From Pholiota molesta (taxonomy: Eukaryota; Basidiomycota; Agaricomycetes; Agaricales; Strophariaceae), in assembly GCA_014925825.1 (NCBI GenBank), contig JACGCK010000074.1:1-64000 (forward strand): a DNA stretch of 64,000 bases, read 5' to 3'. Positions 51,102-64,000 of this stretch are shown here, in pieces. The notes under the pieces were generated by a model. It saw only the letters and a program-made list of their open reading frames with translations. It was not told where the DNA came from and searched no databases. A program made the translations under genes and the position numbers. Each line of letters opens with the position of its first letter. Position 1 is the first letter of the stretch.

Positions 51102-51971
51102 TCACGCATACGCCGCATACGCAGAGATAGCGACCGCCATCGCGGAGCCGATGTTGGTCTTCACCGTCGTCGCATCGGCGACGAGCGAGGACTGGAGTCA
51201 AAAAAAAAAAGTGATTCCCTGACGGTCAGCAACCGCGCTGGCATCCGGTCCGCGTGGGATACGCACCGGGCTGTTCTTGATGAGGCCGTTGGCGAGCAAC
51301 GTCGCGTTTCCGTTGAGGAACATGAGATCTTCATAGACCAGCTTGGGGACGCCGCTTACGGGGAGCGCTAGTGGCAGCCGTAATGAGCGAGCGTGTTGTG
51401 ATAGATGGCGGACGAAGTTAAACGGGGGGCAGAGATAGATAGATGCGGAGTGGGCACGTACCGACGAACGCTGCTTTCTTGGCGATGACTTCTTTCAGCG
51501 CGCTGAGGATGTCGGGCTCGATCGTCTTGACGGTTGTCAGAATGGACGTGCCATCCGCAACGCTGAACGCCGCCGTAGCCTACAAACATCACACATTCCA
51601 CAACCCGCGAGCATCAGTACCTCCGCGTTAATGTACCACCCAACACCAGCCTGAGGACGCACCGTCACATCGCCCGTAGTCGTCTTGAGGGACCCGGCGA
51701 GGCCCAGCGTCTCTTCATGGATCGTCTGCACACCACATACCCCATCCACATCGGTACGTTATACATGCACCTTCTATCAAAATAACGCGAAAGAACGCAC
51801 CAGCGCCTGCGCGAGCGTCCCGCCCGTGCTCGGGAAACCGGTGATCGCGGCGTTGAGCGTGGTGACCGCCTTCGCCATGCTGGCGAGGTCGGCCTCGATC
51901 TTCGCGACGCTCCCCAGCGCCGCGCCGGCCAAAGACAGTAGCGCGAGGAAGGTGGTGGTGATCAGAACCAT
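51102..51971 (-). CDS. hsbA: Hydrophobic surface-binding protein A family (180 aa, five exons)
   Basis: Exons 51801-51971, 51663-51725, 51462-51579, 51267-51367 and 51102-51191 join in phase to 180 residues. A signal peptide (MVLITTTFLALLSLAGAALG) is followed by helix-rich HsbA sequence: AITGFPSTGG, GDVTATAAFSVADG (joined across an intron), ILSALKEVIAKKAAFVG and DLMFLNGNATLLANGLI, ending AVAISAYAAYA. HsbA proteins are small secreted fungal proteins that adsorb to hydrophobic surfaces and can recruit esterases; related mushroom proteins form sizeable families. Only one Met precedes the signal peptide, so the start is clear. A fragment of a related gene lies at about 57388-57452. Confidence 0.9.
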
Positions 51972-51999
51972 TGTGCGTTGGGGGTGTATATGTATCTGT

Positions 52000-53930
52000 T
52001 GACTTGGGCAGGTGGGGTGCACTGCAGGAGTCCTGGAGTGCGAGGCTGCTTTTATGCGTTGGGCCGTTGTCAGTTACTGGCACTATAAGAACTAGAGGGC
52101 AGCACATGCGACTTCGCAACTGGGCGTCGAGGACTTTGCTTCTGCGGGGGTCAGCGATTCCTTATTCTACTATGCCTTGTAGAGCAATTCAAGCGCGCTG
52201 GGTGACGATCGTTCCTCGATAAGGGATTCCGTTTACTTTTTGGCACTGGGGTGGAGCAGCGTCGATTGGCGGGGTTTCTTTTGGACGACATCGGTAGCGC
52301 CGATTGTACGGGATGGTGCAGTATCGAGAAGCTAGATAAATCAGACGCCAGCGCAAGCGAAGCGAAGGACTCGGGTTTTCGTGTTGCGGGTCGGCCTGGA
52401 AGGTGAATCAGAATAGAACACGTTCAGTGCTCGCTTGCATGTGCTCAGATATGAGCATTTAGGCTCTAGTTGGGTGTATTAGGTGCTGCGAGATCTAGCA
52501 GCGTAGTGAAGGAGGCACGACGGAGATGCAAAGGTGTTAATATGGGAGTAAACAAATTAGTTAGACGCAGCTTGGGCCTCAGCGACGAGATTTGATTGCA
52601 TTTCAGATAGAACTTACAGAGTTGTAACTTAGAAGTCGTTGAGTGCCATGCGCACTCGCTCGACGAAGATCCTTAAGTTCCCTGTGGTAGAGCCGCACGA
52701 AACGGAGGAATGGAAGCCTCCGAGACAGGACAGGCGATTAGCCATCTATTCGAACCACTCTGTAAGACTGTAATAGCAAGAGCAAGATATTCAGACATGA
52801 TCAACTCACGACAGACCCTATACGATTGGAATCTGTGGGATGTGAGTGCATGGGATGCGTTTTTTTCCGAGACTCCAGCAAGCGTTTTGCGTTTGGGGAG
52901 CGCGTGAACGAACGAGCATGTGCTCGTGCCATGCAACTACCATGGCCACTGCGTGGCTTCTTTTCCATTAATATCTTACTATTCGACTTCGGGCTTCGTG
53001 TAGAGTTTGCGTAGAGTCAATGACTAGCTATAGCTGATAGAGGCGTCAGCTGAAATGCAAGCGGTGTTGGTAGAAACGAAGCGATACTGACTCCTGAGGA
53101 ACGTGCGTTTCGCAGAGGTGGAAGTTAGTGCAAGTTCAAGTTGAACGCAATCACGGAAAGTTGTAACTCATGAGGTATTGTTTTCTATTCAGCGATATGC
53201 CATGGCTCACAGTTTAGCTAGGACTTGAGTACTTGAGTGTCTATAAGTTTCTCTGAATCCACCTTCCTGTGACGAGTGAAGTCAATCTTTTCATCGACGC
53301 GCCTTGAAAAACGCGAGCGCCTATCTTTGAGCAGGCCATCACGCAAAGCGAAGTCACAAGACGGCATCTCGCGCGCCATCACACCACAGCAACTCTGCGT
53401 ATCCAAAACAGGATTCGGGGAAGGTCATTGGCAGTGGTTAAAAGAATAGACGAGAGTCTTTAGTAGACACGTAGAGCGCAGTTGCTGGGAACAGTCAGTC
53501 GAGCCGGCGAGTGGATATCGATGAAGCGCTTCGTACCGGTCAGCGAGGTCGATATGCCTCTGTAAATATCTCCTTCGACAGACCTAAGAAGGTCGTCTAA
53601 AAAAAGAAGAATCTGCTTCGTGGCAGTAGCGTATGGTGTAGATAAACACATGAGCGAACGCTGAATATTGGATACCAAGAAATGGTTGAGCGCGGGTTGA
53701 AGGAGAGCTTTCTACCCTCTTACTAACATGAGAGACATGAACGAAGGAGAGCGATTGGGAGTGGGCGGTAGGTGGTGGAAGGAGCAAAGTGGGGTGATTC
53801 TATTTTTGGGCAGCTTAGCTAAGGGACCTCATGATATTGTGTTGTTGGAAAATTCTCAGGCGACAGTTGTTGTTCCCTTCCAATCCTTGCCCCTCCACGC
53901 TCTTTATCTCTTGCATGCTATAGCCATCTA
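52000..53930. other. No gene established
   Basis: Upstream of HsbA and of the membrane-protein gene. A plus frame at 52710-52907 (YDWNLWDVSAWDAFFSET) and a minus frame at 53218-53406 look mildly coding-like but have no partner exons that I could place. Confidence 0.4.
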
Positions 53931-53939
53931 TAAATCAAT

Positions 53940-56144
53940 ATGGCCACCATTCCCATTACCGGTGCGTATCCATCTGCCATCTCTCCCCGCCGTAGCTCAC
54001 GATGCCCATCCAGGCTTCCCCACAGGGCCCCCGTGAGTCACCCCGCTCCCTGCTATCCATCCAGGCTGACCCCTTCGCCAGTACCACGACCTCGATCACC
54101 ACCACCACCTCCACGACCAGCTCCCCTCCGCCGCCGCCGCCTACTACAACCTCCACCACCTCCACCACCACCACCTCTTTGCCTCCACCTCCGACGACGA
54201 CGTCGACCACCTCGTCTACCATCAACACCACCACAAGCTCTACGCCTCCGCCTACCACTACTTCGACCACTACTAGCAGCTCAGCTGTTGTTACCACCCC
54301 TCCGGCTGTGACGCCGACTACGACCCAACCCAGCGTCGTCATCCAAACGTCAACCCAGTTCATTTCGTCGACGCCGGGCCTCGCAGCTGCTTCTCAAACT
54401 AGTACTTCTAGTAAATCCAAAGGGTGAGCATCTCGTCCTACACTCCTCCGCGCCATTGTCCTTCTCTGCTTGTGTGATTTTGGGTTTCGCGGTATTCCCG
54501 GTTCGGGGTGTTGCACGGTGTTTTTACTGCCGAGTGCGCCTGATGGAGGCATGATCTCGCCATATACATCATTGATATGTTGTGCATTCCTTGTTGAGAG
54601 TTTGGACGGAGAGTGGGCATCATCTCCATTCCTCGCGCGTCCTTCATACCTCGATTCCCTTGTCCTCCTTCCAAATCTGCTCTTCTCGTTATGCCCATGA
54701 CCAAGTGCACGGATCCCACATCAGAACATCGGTTATATGTTTTTCCCCCTGCTATTCTTTGTGCGTGCCTGTGCAGACATAGTTCCCAGCTGCTCGCCCG
54801 TCTTCTTGCTCGCGCTTTCCACTTTCCATCATTCCCCCACCCACATCAACATCTGCCAGCGTGTCCCTTCCTTCTATTTTTATCCCCTCGCACGTTGCCG
54901 ATCCCCGCTCACCCCGCCCTTCTCCCCCCCACTAATAGATTCTTCGCGAACACGGGCGCCGTCGCGGGCGTGTTCTCCGTCGCCGGCCTCATCCTCCTCG
55001 CGCTCGCCATCGCGCTGATCACGAACAGCATCCGGCGGCGCCGCGCAAAGAAGTTCGACCGCGAGCTCGCGGCCGCGACGCTCGAGGCCGCCTCCGCGCC
55101 GCAGCCCGTCTTCCTCGACGACGAGGACGACGAGTACGGCCCCGCTGCCGGCGGGCGCAACTACCCCGGCTCCGGCGGGGGCGGGGGCGGGGATCATGGG
55201 TATGGAGGAAGCGGGAAGGAGGGCAGCGGGTACGGGCAGTACTCCGACGTGTCGAGCCACGGCACGTTCGGGCAGCCGGCGATGAGCGTCGGCAGCCACG
55301 GGGAGACGTACAACATGCGCGAGATCTCCCCCCGCGGCGATGGCCCGGGGCCCGGGGAGCTGTTCGACCCGTACGCCGGCGCCGCGGGGGCCGCGGGCAT
55401 CGGCGTCGCAAGGGCGAGGAGTGGGCGGGTCGCGGGGGACGGCGGGTACGCGGCGGGGCTGCAGGATGGCGGGGCGCCGTATGCGGCGTTCGCGGCTGGT
55501 GGCGGGCAGGCGAGGCATCTGGACATCCTGGAGGCGGCGGGGATGGGCGCGCACGCGGCGGGCGCGGGGGCGGGGCTCTCGAGGGGCCCGTCCGCGGCGC
55601 AGTATGGCGGGGCGTACCAGCCGTACCCTGGCGCGCAGCAGGAGTACGCGAATGTGGACCGGAGTCGGTCGGTGCAGTACCAGCAGCAGCCCCAGCAGGG
55701 CGGGTATCAGCAGTACGAGCAGCAGCAGCCGCAACAGCAGTACCAGGCGTATCCCGCCCAGCAGCCACAGTACCCGCAACAGCACCAGGATCCGTACGTC
55801 CCACAGCAACCACAACCGCAACAGCAGCAGCAGCAGCAGCAGCAGGCGCACCCAGCGCACTCGGACGCGAGCCGGTATTCAGTGGGCGGGGACGACGACG
55901 ACGACGCCGCGTACGGCGGGTACGTCGCGGAGGACGCGGCGCCGGCGCATGCACACCACGGCGCGGAGGCGCTGCCGAATCCGTTCGGCGGGGAGGATTT
56001 GGAGGAGGAGGGGGAGAGGAGGGATAGTGTGGTGGAGGAGGAGCCGAGGAGGGTGCTGAAGGTCGGTTTTGTTTTGGGGTTTTGGCGTTTGGGTTGAGAT
56101 GCTGAATTTTTTGTTATGTTTTTTGTTAGGTGGCGAATGAGTGA
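53940..56144 (+). CDS. Single-pass membrane protein with Thr/Pro-rich outer region (506 aa, five exons)
   Basis: Exons 53940-53961, 54014-54032 (a 19 nt microexon), 54082-54423, 54939-56061 and 56130-56144 join in phase. Intron 2 has a GGCTGACCC branch site and CCAG acceptor; intron 3 is unusually long (515 nt). Residues about 15-127 are almost only Thr, Ser and Pro, probably O-glycosylated. The membrane span is about 135-157 (AVAGVFSVAGLILLALAIAL), followed by RRRRAKKFDRE and a long cytoplasmic tail with Gly-rich, Gln-rich (near residues 380-435) and Asp-rich parts. The GAVAGVF..GLI...ALITN.IRRRRAKKFDRE pattern recurs in mushroom surface proteins of unknown role and resembles wall-stress sensors in layout. 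A TATAAAT lies only about 10 bp before the ATG. No classical signal peptide, so topology is inferred. Confidence 0.78.
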
Positions 56145-56469
56145 TTTGGGGAAGGATGAAGTTGTGGCTGGGGCGCAGTCTCGGGATTGAGCGCTGCGCC
56201 TTGCGCATGTCTCGTCAGTCTTCCCGATAATGACTTTTTCGCCGCTCTTTTCTCCTTCTTTGGGTGTTTCCGGTCAATCGATTATTCACTTCGCCGTCCT
56301 TACTCCGTTACCCTCCGCCTCGTCACTTCCGTTACGACCTACGTTGACCCTACCTCCACCCCACCCTTGCGCTTCGTCCCGTCTATGACCCTGCGGACTA
56401 TGGACTCTCCACCCATTCGACGGCTGCGATTCCGCGTCGCCCGCCGCTGTTCCTACTCACATATCCCCC

Positions 56470-56540
56470 TCTTCCTGCCCTCCTTCCCTCCTTCCCTCCC
56501 TTCCTCCTTCCTTCTGTCCTTCCTTCCTTCCTTCGTTGGC
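56470..56540 (+). repeat. Polypyrimidine (CCTT)n microsatellite
   Basis: Repeated CCTTCCTTCC and CTCCCTTCC units without coding sense. Confidence 0.8.
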
Positions 56541-57144
56541 GGCGCTCCACCCACCCCTGCGCTGCCTGTAGTATATGTACCCTCCTCCCACCTCCTTGTT
56601 AATTAATGCTACATGTTCGTGTTCCTGCGTTTTTGCCCCCTGTGACGGGGCACCCCCCACATTCGTTGATCCGTGACGTTCTTCATGCGCTTCCGTATCC
56701 TACCACCACCATTCTGCCGTGTTCATCCTACTACCCCTCTGCCGTGTTCAAGCCTTGAGCACCGCCAGACCTTCCGCGCCCGATGCCCCTTATTTCTTGA
56801 TACCATGTTACGTGCTCCTATCTCCCCCTTTTTTTTTGTTTATTTTATTATTACGCGTGATGGGTGGCCGTTCTTGCGCCCTCATTATCGTGTTGCGTAT
56901 TATCCCTTTTTCTCTTTCTTTTTCGCTTCAGTATCTGCCTCGCGTGCACCTGCGCCTATTACTACTATCTGGATGATACGACGCCCTGGACCGGGGGGAC
57001 GTTTCAGGGACGCGCGTTTTACTTGTGCATGCGGCGTTGAGGACGACGACGACGACGGCGTCTGACTCTGATCTGGTCTGTATGCGCGAGTGTCCTACAA
57101 GCCCACTAAATCGTCCCCCCCGCCGAGCGGATTCGGGTAGCATG

Positions 57145-57260
57145 TATGTGTGCGTGCGTGCGTGCGTGTGTATTTGTGTGGCGAAGTACTTGCCTGCCTG
57201 TCTGCCTGCCTGCGTTCTTGCGGACTGCGTTACTTTTGTGTACGTACGTACCTGTGTCGG
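57145..57260 (+). repeat. Short tandem tracts (TGCG)n, (TGCC)n, (GTAC)n
   Basis: GTGTGCGTGCGTGCGTGCGT, then CCTGCCTGTCTGCCTGCCTG, then TACGTACGTACC in quick succession. Confidence 0.8.
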
Positions 57261-57387
57261 GTCTTGTGTTAGTGTGATGCGTAGTGGGTGGATAACAAAA
57301 TATTATTTCTCTGCGTTTTTTGGAAGACCATTTTTTGGAATCGAGGTACTTGGGGGGATGGGGATGGTGCTCGGCGCGACTACAGTC

Positions 57388-57452
57388 GCGACGCTCGACA
57401 CGGCGATCGCGGGATTCCCGAGCACGGGCGGTACGCCCTCCGCTGCTCTGAT
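57388..57452 (+). pseudogene. Fragment of an HsbA-family gene
   Basis: The frame reads VATLDTAIAGFPSTGGTPSA and then AL before GTTCG. This matches the end of exon 1 of the HsbA gene at 51.8 kb (LNAAITGFPSTGGTLAQAL followed by its donor). No signal peptide precedes it and no later exons follow, so it is a relic of a duplicated family member. Confidence 0.65.
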
Positions 57453-57459
57453 TCGTGTT

Positions 57460-58049
57460 CCTTGCGTGATCTTAGATTCTTACGATGCTCGTAGGTATAT
57501 GCACATATAATACAGTACAGACCAACATTGGCGCCGGGATCTCTGCTGCCATTTCTACCTACACAGCATATGCATGAGCAAGAGAGACTCGGAGGCAGCG
57601 GATGCCTGGCGCGATAGTGTACGCGGTCTAGGAGTCGTTTGTGTGAATACCTCAAGAATACCTAGGCTAGCATCTCAATTTCCACAAAGAAGATGTCTCT
57701 GACAATGTATCGCGGCAACAGTTTTGGATGGCGATTTCGAGATTGAAGCATATGTAGTGGCCTAGAATACTCGTGAAAGCCTCGAGGCAGATTTGTTGTA
57801 GATAAGATGAGATTACATCGATCATGATTGAAATTACATCGATCATGATATTGGCCCCCGCCCGGTGGCCGCATCGATTGCAAAATGTTCCCGCTCATAA
57901 TTCACCAAACGCAAACCGAACGCTCACTTCTCTTTGACATCCTACCGTCTGGAGTTCTGCAACGGCATTGGTAGTACTAGTGAGTGGTGCCCCGAATTCG
58001 ATCTCATTCTCTATCTTATAACCTCGTAATCTTCACAGCACAAAATCCC
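57460..58049. other. No gene seen
   Basis: Short frames only. A directly repeated TTACATCGATCATGAT occurs at about 57812 and 57834. Confidence 0.4.
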
Positions 58050-58706
58050 TTAAATACTACGACGCCTTGGCGCATGTCTCCACACGAGCACCCTTGGACG
58101 CGGCCTCAATTCAGGCATTTCGCTCTCGATCAGAAACTGGCGATGGTATGCTGTGATACCTTTCCTCTTGTAAGCTCTGACTTCAGCTGGTGTCCTCATC
58201 CTGTGCTGCCATGTCGTCCGTACGGGCGGCACTGGCAGTTCCATCCTCAACCTCTTCGCCCTGTGTGCAAAAAGTCAGATGCATCTATTTGCCAGGGGGT
58301 TATATGCTAAAATTTACCTTTGACTCGAGGTCGATTGAGAATCCTCATTCTCAGCGATGTCGTCATCGGAGCGGGGCCGTTTACCTGCTCCGATGGCCTG
58401 GTCGAATGTAAAGTTTTCGTAAACTAATCCCCTCTCGCAAGATGCGGTGATAATGTTTCATAATATGTGAAGCAGAGAGGAAGAAAACACTAACGAAATG
58501 CCAGCAGGGCTTGCTCGCTTTCAGAACATGCGACGGCTAGATACGTAGCGCAACCATTAGAAGCAGCTCCTCCCAGAAGAAAACAGGTACTTACACAACG
58601 ATGCATCAGCGGACTCGTCAATCATGTTCTCACCGTGCTCAAGGGAAAGGCGGCCTAGGGCTTCACATCCGCTTTCGAAAAGGTCGTCAAACGTGGAGGA
58701 AGACAT
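58050..58706 (-). CDS. Four-exon small basic protein, function unknown (156 aa)
   Basis: Exons 58595-58706, 58495-58536, 58318-58423 and 58050-58260 have clean donors (GTAAGT, GTTAGT, GTAAAT) and acceptors (CTAG, TTAG, ACAG), introns of 58, 71 and 57 nt, and agreeing phases. The product starts MSSSTFDDLFESGCEALGRL and has an acidic helical N-terminal third. It continues with a bipartite-looking basic patch (AGKRPRSDDD, then RAKRLRMELPVPPV) and a very basic C-terminal part (RTPAEVRAYKRKGITAYHRQ, ending RHAPRRRSI). The basic patches suggest a nuclear protein. No family recognised. The model rests on splice logic alone, but four in-phase exons are unlikely by chance. Confidence 0.7.
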
Positions 58707-58709
58707 GAT

Positions 58710-60290
58710 TAGGGTACTTTCGGTCGATTCGATTTGAATGTGTAAAAGAGAAAAGGGACAGGAGATGCTTTACCCGGACGAAGAAACGGGCCTTATATCG
58801 CAGAAAGCCTCGTGTTACTCTGTTAGCAATGATAGCGCACCTCCTATTGATATCTGCGGGGTTCTTCAGTGTCGATGACTCCAAACTTGTGAGAGGGTGC
58901 TTGATCTGTCCTGTTATGGCTCGATTTCGAGGCCAGGGTCAAATTTGACAAAGCACCAATCAGACATTTGGAAGTTGCATTGACAGCTGCTGTTCACGGT
59001 GCGCCTAAAGCGGTGGTGTACAGAGATTTCCGAGTAACTTCGTGCTTGAATACAAGTCTTCTTTGACTTTTTTGGTCAATCGGGTACGAGAACAATGACG
59101 CTGTCGGACAGTAGATGAATTCAAATTTTACAACGCACTGATTTAATAGTACTCAGATAATGAACTACAAGCTCGAAACTCCTGCCGATGCCCCGTTTAG
59201 AAAGAACGTGTACATAATTACTGCAAATCAGACCATCTAGTAGCGTTGCCCTGCATCACGTATGTGACAAACAAAACGTGCTGAGGCGAATGCTACATTT
59301 GTCCAAGTAGAACATATTACTCAGTAGAACGTATCACTGATCTCGAGATATCTCGCCGCGCTCAGGCAATCCAGAAGAAAATTTGCTGTTACTCATGCCA
59401 CCCGAAGATCTATATGATGAGCGTTTTTACCGCGGTAGCGTAAGTAGGATTGGATATAGGTAGAAAACATATAGACCACGCCTTTATAAATTACGAACTG
59501 AACCTTGTCACCAACGTAGCCCTGGCCCCTTGCGAAGATGTAATTTTGAATCTGGCCGCGATCATATCTATGATTGCAAATTAGTAGACTCGCAGCAGCA
59601 TGCCGAAATGTGTATCGTTACTTCATATGTGTCGTAAGGCGTCAGTTAGGCGCAAGGTACATGTGTCCTAAATTTGGATGATCGATCTCTTCCACTCCGG
59701 ATCTTTTTACTACCAGATAACTACATAAGGTTTGTCGACGCAACTTAGTTCACGCCTTGTTTGCGCCTTGTGCAAGTGTCATGTCCATGAGGCTTCGGCG
59801 CGCATATTCTACGCCCACAAAACACTAATTTTAGCCACTCCATATACCATTCAGCCAATTGGGAGATGATCACCATATTTCATGATAAGCGATACAGGGA
59901 CCACCACTCGGTTCTCATCAGCCGCTCATCCATATCTATGAACATCACTGCGGGGGAAAAGGCTGGCCAGCGTGATGCCTCAATGACTAAACAAGATAGC
60001 GACAAACATTGTATACACTGCCAAGTGACAACTGGCTAAAGGAACGAGATACACTGGCGCTCGACGGGCGCTAATTCAGTCGATCGGAGTAAGAATTGGA
60101 TCAAACTCCGATTGACGTCGCCATCACTTTGCCTTCACACGTAGCACCTGGCCAACTACCACTTTCTTCCCTTCTCAAGCCTCCTCCACTACCCACTCCA
60201 GTAATTTCAAGCGCCAGGTGAACGAAAACGACGTGGAAATGGGGAGGAAGTGAAAAAAGTACATATCAATGGGACAAAGGAGTCAGGACG
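58710..60290. other. No gene seen
   Basis: A+T-rich DNA with short frames on both strands between the four-exon gene and the duplicated kinase locus. Confidence 0.45.
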
Positions 60291-60292
60291 AA

Positions 60293-63324
<3,032 letters not shown>

Positions 63325-64000
63325 AAGACGGGGTTGCTGATTCGCTTTCCTTCCAACTCTCGGCGATATGGAGGGCGCACATTTAGACGGCGACTCGTTT
63401 GTTGGGTCGACTGGGGCTCGAGAAGTTTTTCTTTTCTTTTTGCTTAATTACGAACGACCCTCCTAGATGTTTTTTCGCATGCTTTTTTCTTTTTCATTTG
63501 TATCGAATTTTGACTGCTTCTCCCTGTCAGCCGCTCTTTTGCTTGTTGTACCACCCCTTCCCGGTTGTTTTTTGTTTTTTGTTTTTGCTATATAGTCTTT
63601 ACATTTTTTCCTACTCATCCCGTTTACCTTTTTGCTCTTTTGCTGTTACTTACTACTTACTCATCTCTTCTCTGATGTATCTCCAACTAATCATTTTTTC
63701 GTTCTTCACGCAACATCTAAACAGTATTTATTTGCCACCGTTATTCGAAACAAAATCGTCCTTCTACTTGCCTCATTCTCGATACTGAGCTTGCGCTTCG
63801 CTTTCTACCCATGAACACGCAATCTGTTCGAACTCACACTTACGAATAATCTTCTTGGTGAATTGTGCACACGACCAATCTTCCTTCTATTTTCCTTCCT
63901 CGTGCCGTTTTTGTACAGTGTCGTGTGCCGGATTCCAAGTGAGCGATGAACTCGATATCAAAGCCTCATTGTCAAGTACAATAATAATGCATGTATATCA
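63325..64000 (+). repeat. Inverted copy of the kinase 3' flank
   Basis: Continues the duplication: it corresponds to 28106 down to about 27420 inverted, with more divergence toward the end, and runs off the window. The next sequence outside would be expected to be the F-box 3' end. Confidence 0.85.

Larger units (their letters stand above)
56145..57380. other. 3' flank and simple-sequence DNA
   Basis: Pyrimidine-rich DNA. A (CCTT/CCTTC)n tract lies at about 56470-56540. (TGCG)n, (CCTG)n and (GTAC)n tracts lie at about 57145-57260. Frames here are caused by skewed composition. Confidence 0.6.

Overview
The window is fungal, most likely from a mushroom-forming basidiomycete (Agaricomycetes). 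The genes are broken by many short introns of about 49-71 nt with GT..AG ends and CTNAC-like branch points. The recognisable proteins fit this group: a hydrophobic surface-binding protein A (HsbA), a glycoside hydrolase family 131 enzyme, F-box proteins of the mushroom type, an SR-protein kinase, a two-finger C2H2 transcription factor, and several conserved but unnamed basidiomycete proteins. There is no bacterial-style operon structure. All assignments are from reading the sequence; no database search was possible.

Layout. 1-10 kb: a probable mobile or selfish element. A 2.45 kb direct repeat (1-2453 and 7576-10023, nearly identical) carries the 5' end and upstream region of a minus-strand gene. 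That gene fuses N-terminal C2H2 fingers of OrsD type, a central domain with tyrosine-recombinase-like motifs, a RecQ-type helicase and a Cys-rich C terminus (3836-8622, plus a cut-off second copy at 1-1048). Beside it lies a previously hidden three-exon small gene (3064-3592). A family of exactly 29 bp imperfect palindromes is scattered through its upstream region, through the 3' flank of the small gene, and inside one intron. 10.5-11.75 kb: a satellite-like tandem array with a unit of about 198 bp. 12.2-13 kb: a conserved unknown gene. 13.3-20.7 kb: gene-poor, with frame-broken coding remnants and an inverted-repeat element (18.9-19.9 kb) enclosing a Cys-rich reading frame.

21-31 kb: ordinary gene-bearing DNA with an F-box protein (-), a secreted GH131 glucanase (-, 6 exons), a second F-box protein (+) and an SRPK-type kinase (-, 6 exons). 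32-33.5 kb: a tandem duplication and a short ORF. 34.5-37.3 kb: a coiled-coil protein. 39.9-43.1 kb: a large zinc-finger transcription factor rich in Gln, His and Gly. 44-49.5 kb: a diverged direct repeat pair of about 1.65 kb flanking 2.1 kb of A+T-richer DNA. 50.8 kb: tRNA-Glu(UUC) with a 22 nt intron. 51.1-52 kb: HsbA. 53.9-56.1 kb: a single-pass membrane protein with a Thr/Pro-rich outer part. 57.4 kb: an HsbA fragment. 58.0-58.7 kb: a four-exon nuclear-type small protein not visible as a long ORF. 60.3-64 kb: an inverted, 5'-truncated copy of the kinase locus, fused to a piece of the F-box gene.

The genes do not form a single pathway. HsbA, GH131 and the Ser/Thr-rich membrane protein are cell-surface or secreted functions. 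SRPK, the zinc-finger protein and the F-box proteins are regulatory. The strongest candidate for an undescribed system is the recombinase-like/RecQ element at 1-10 kb with its palindromes and small partner gene. Seven frame breaks in its main gene are each one missing base in a homopolymer, which points to sequence error at least as much as to decay.
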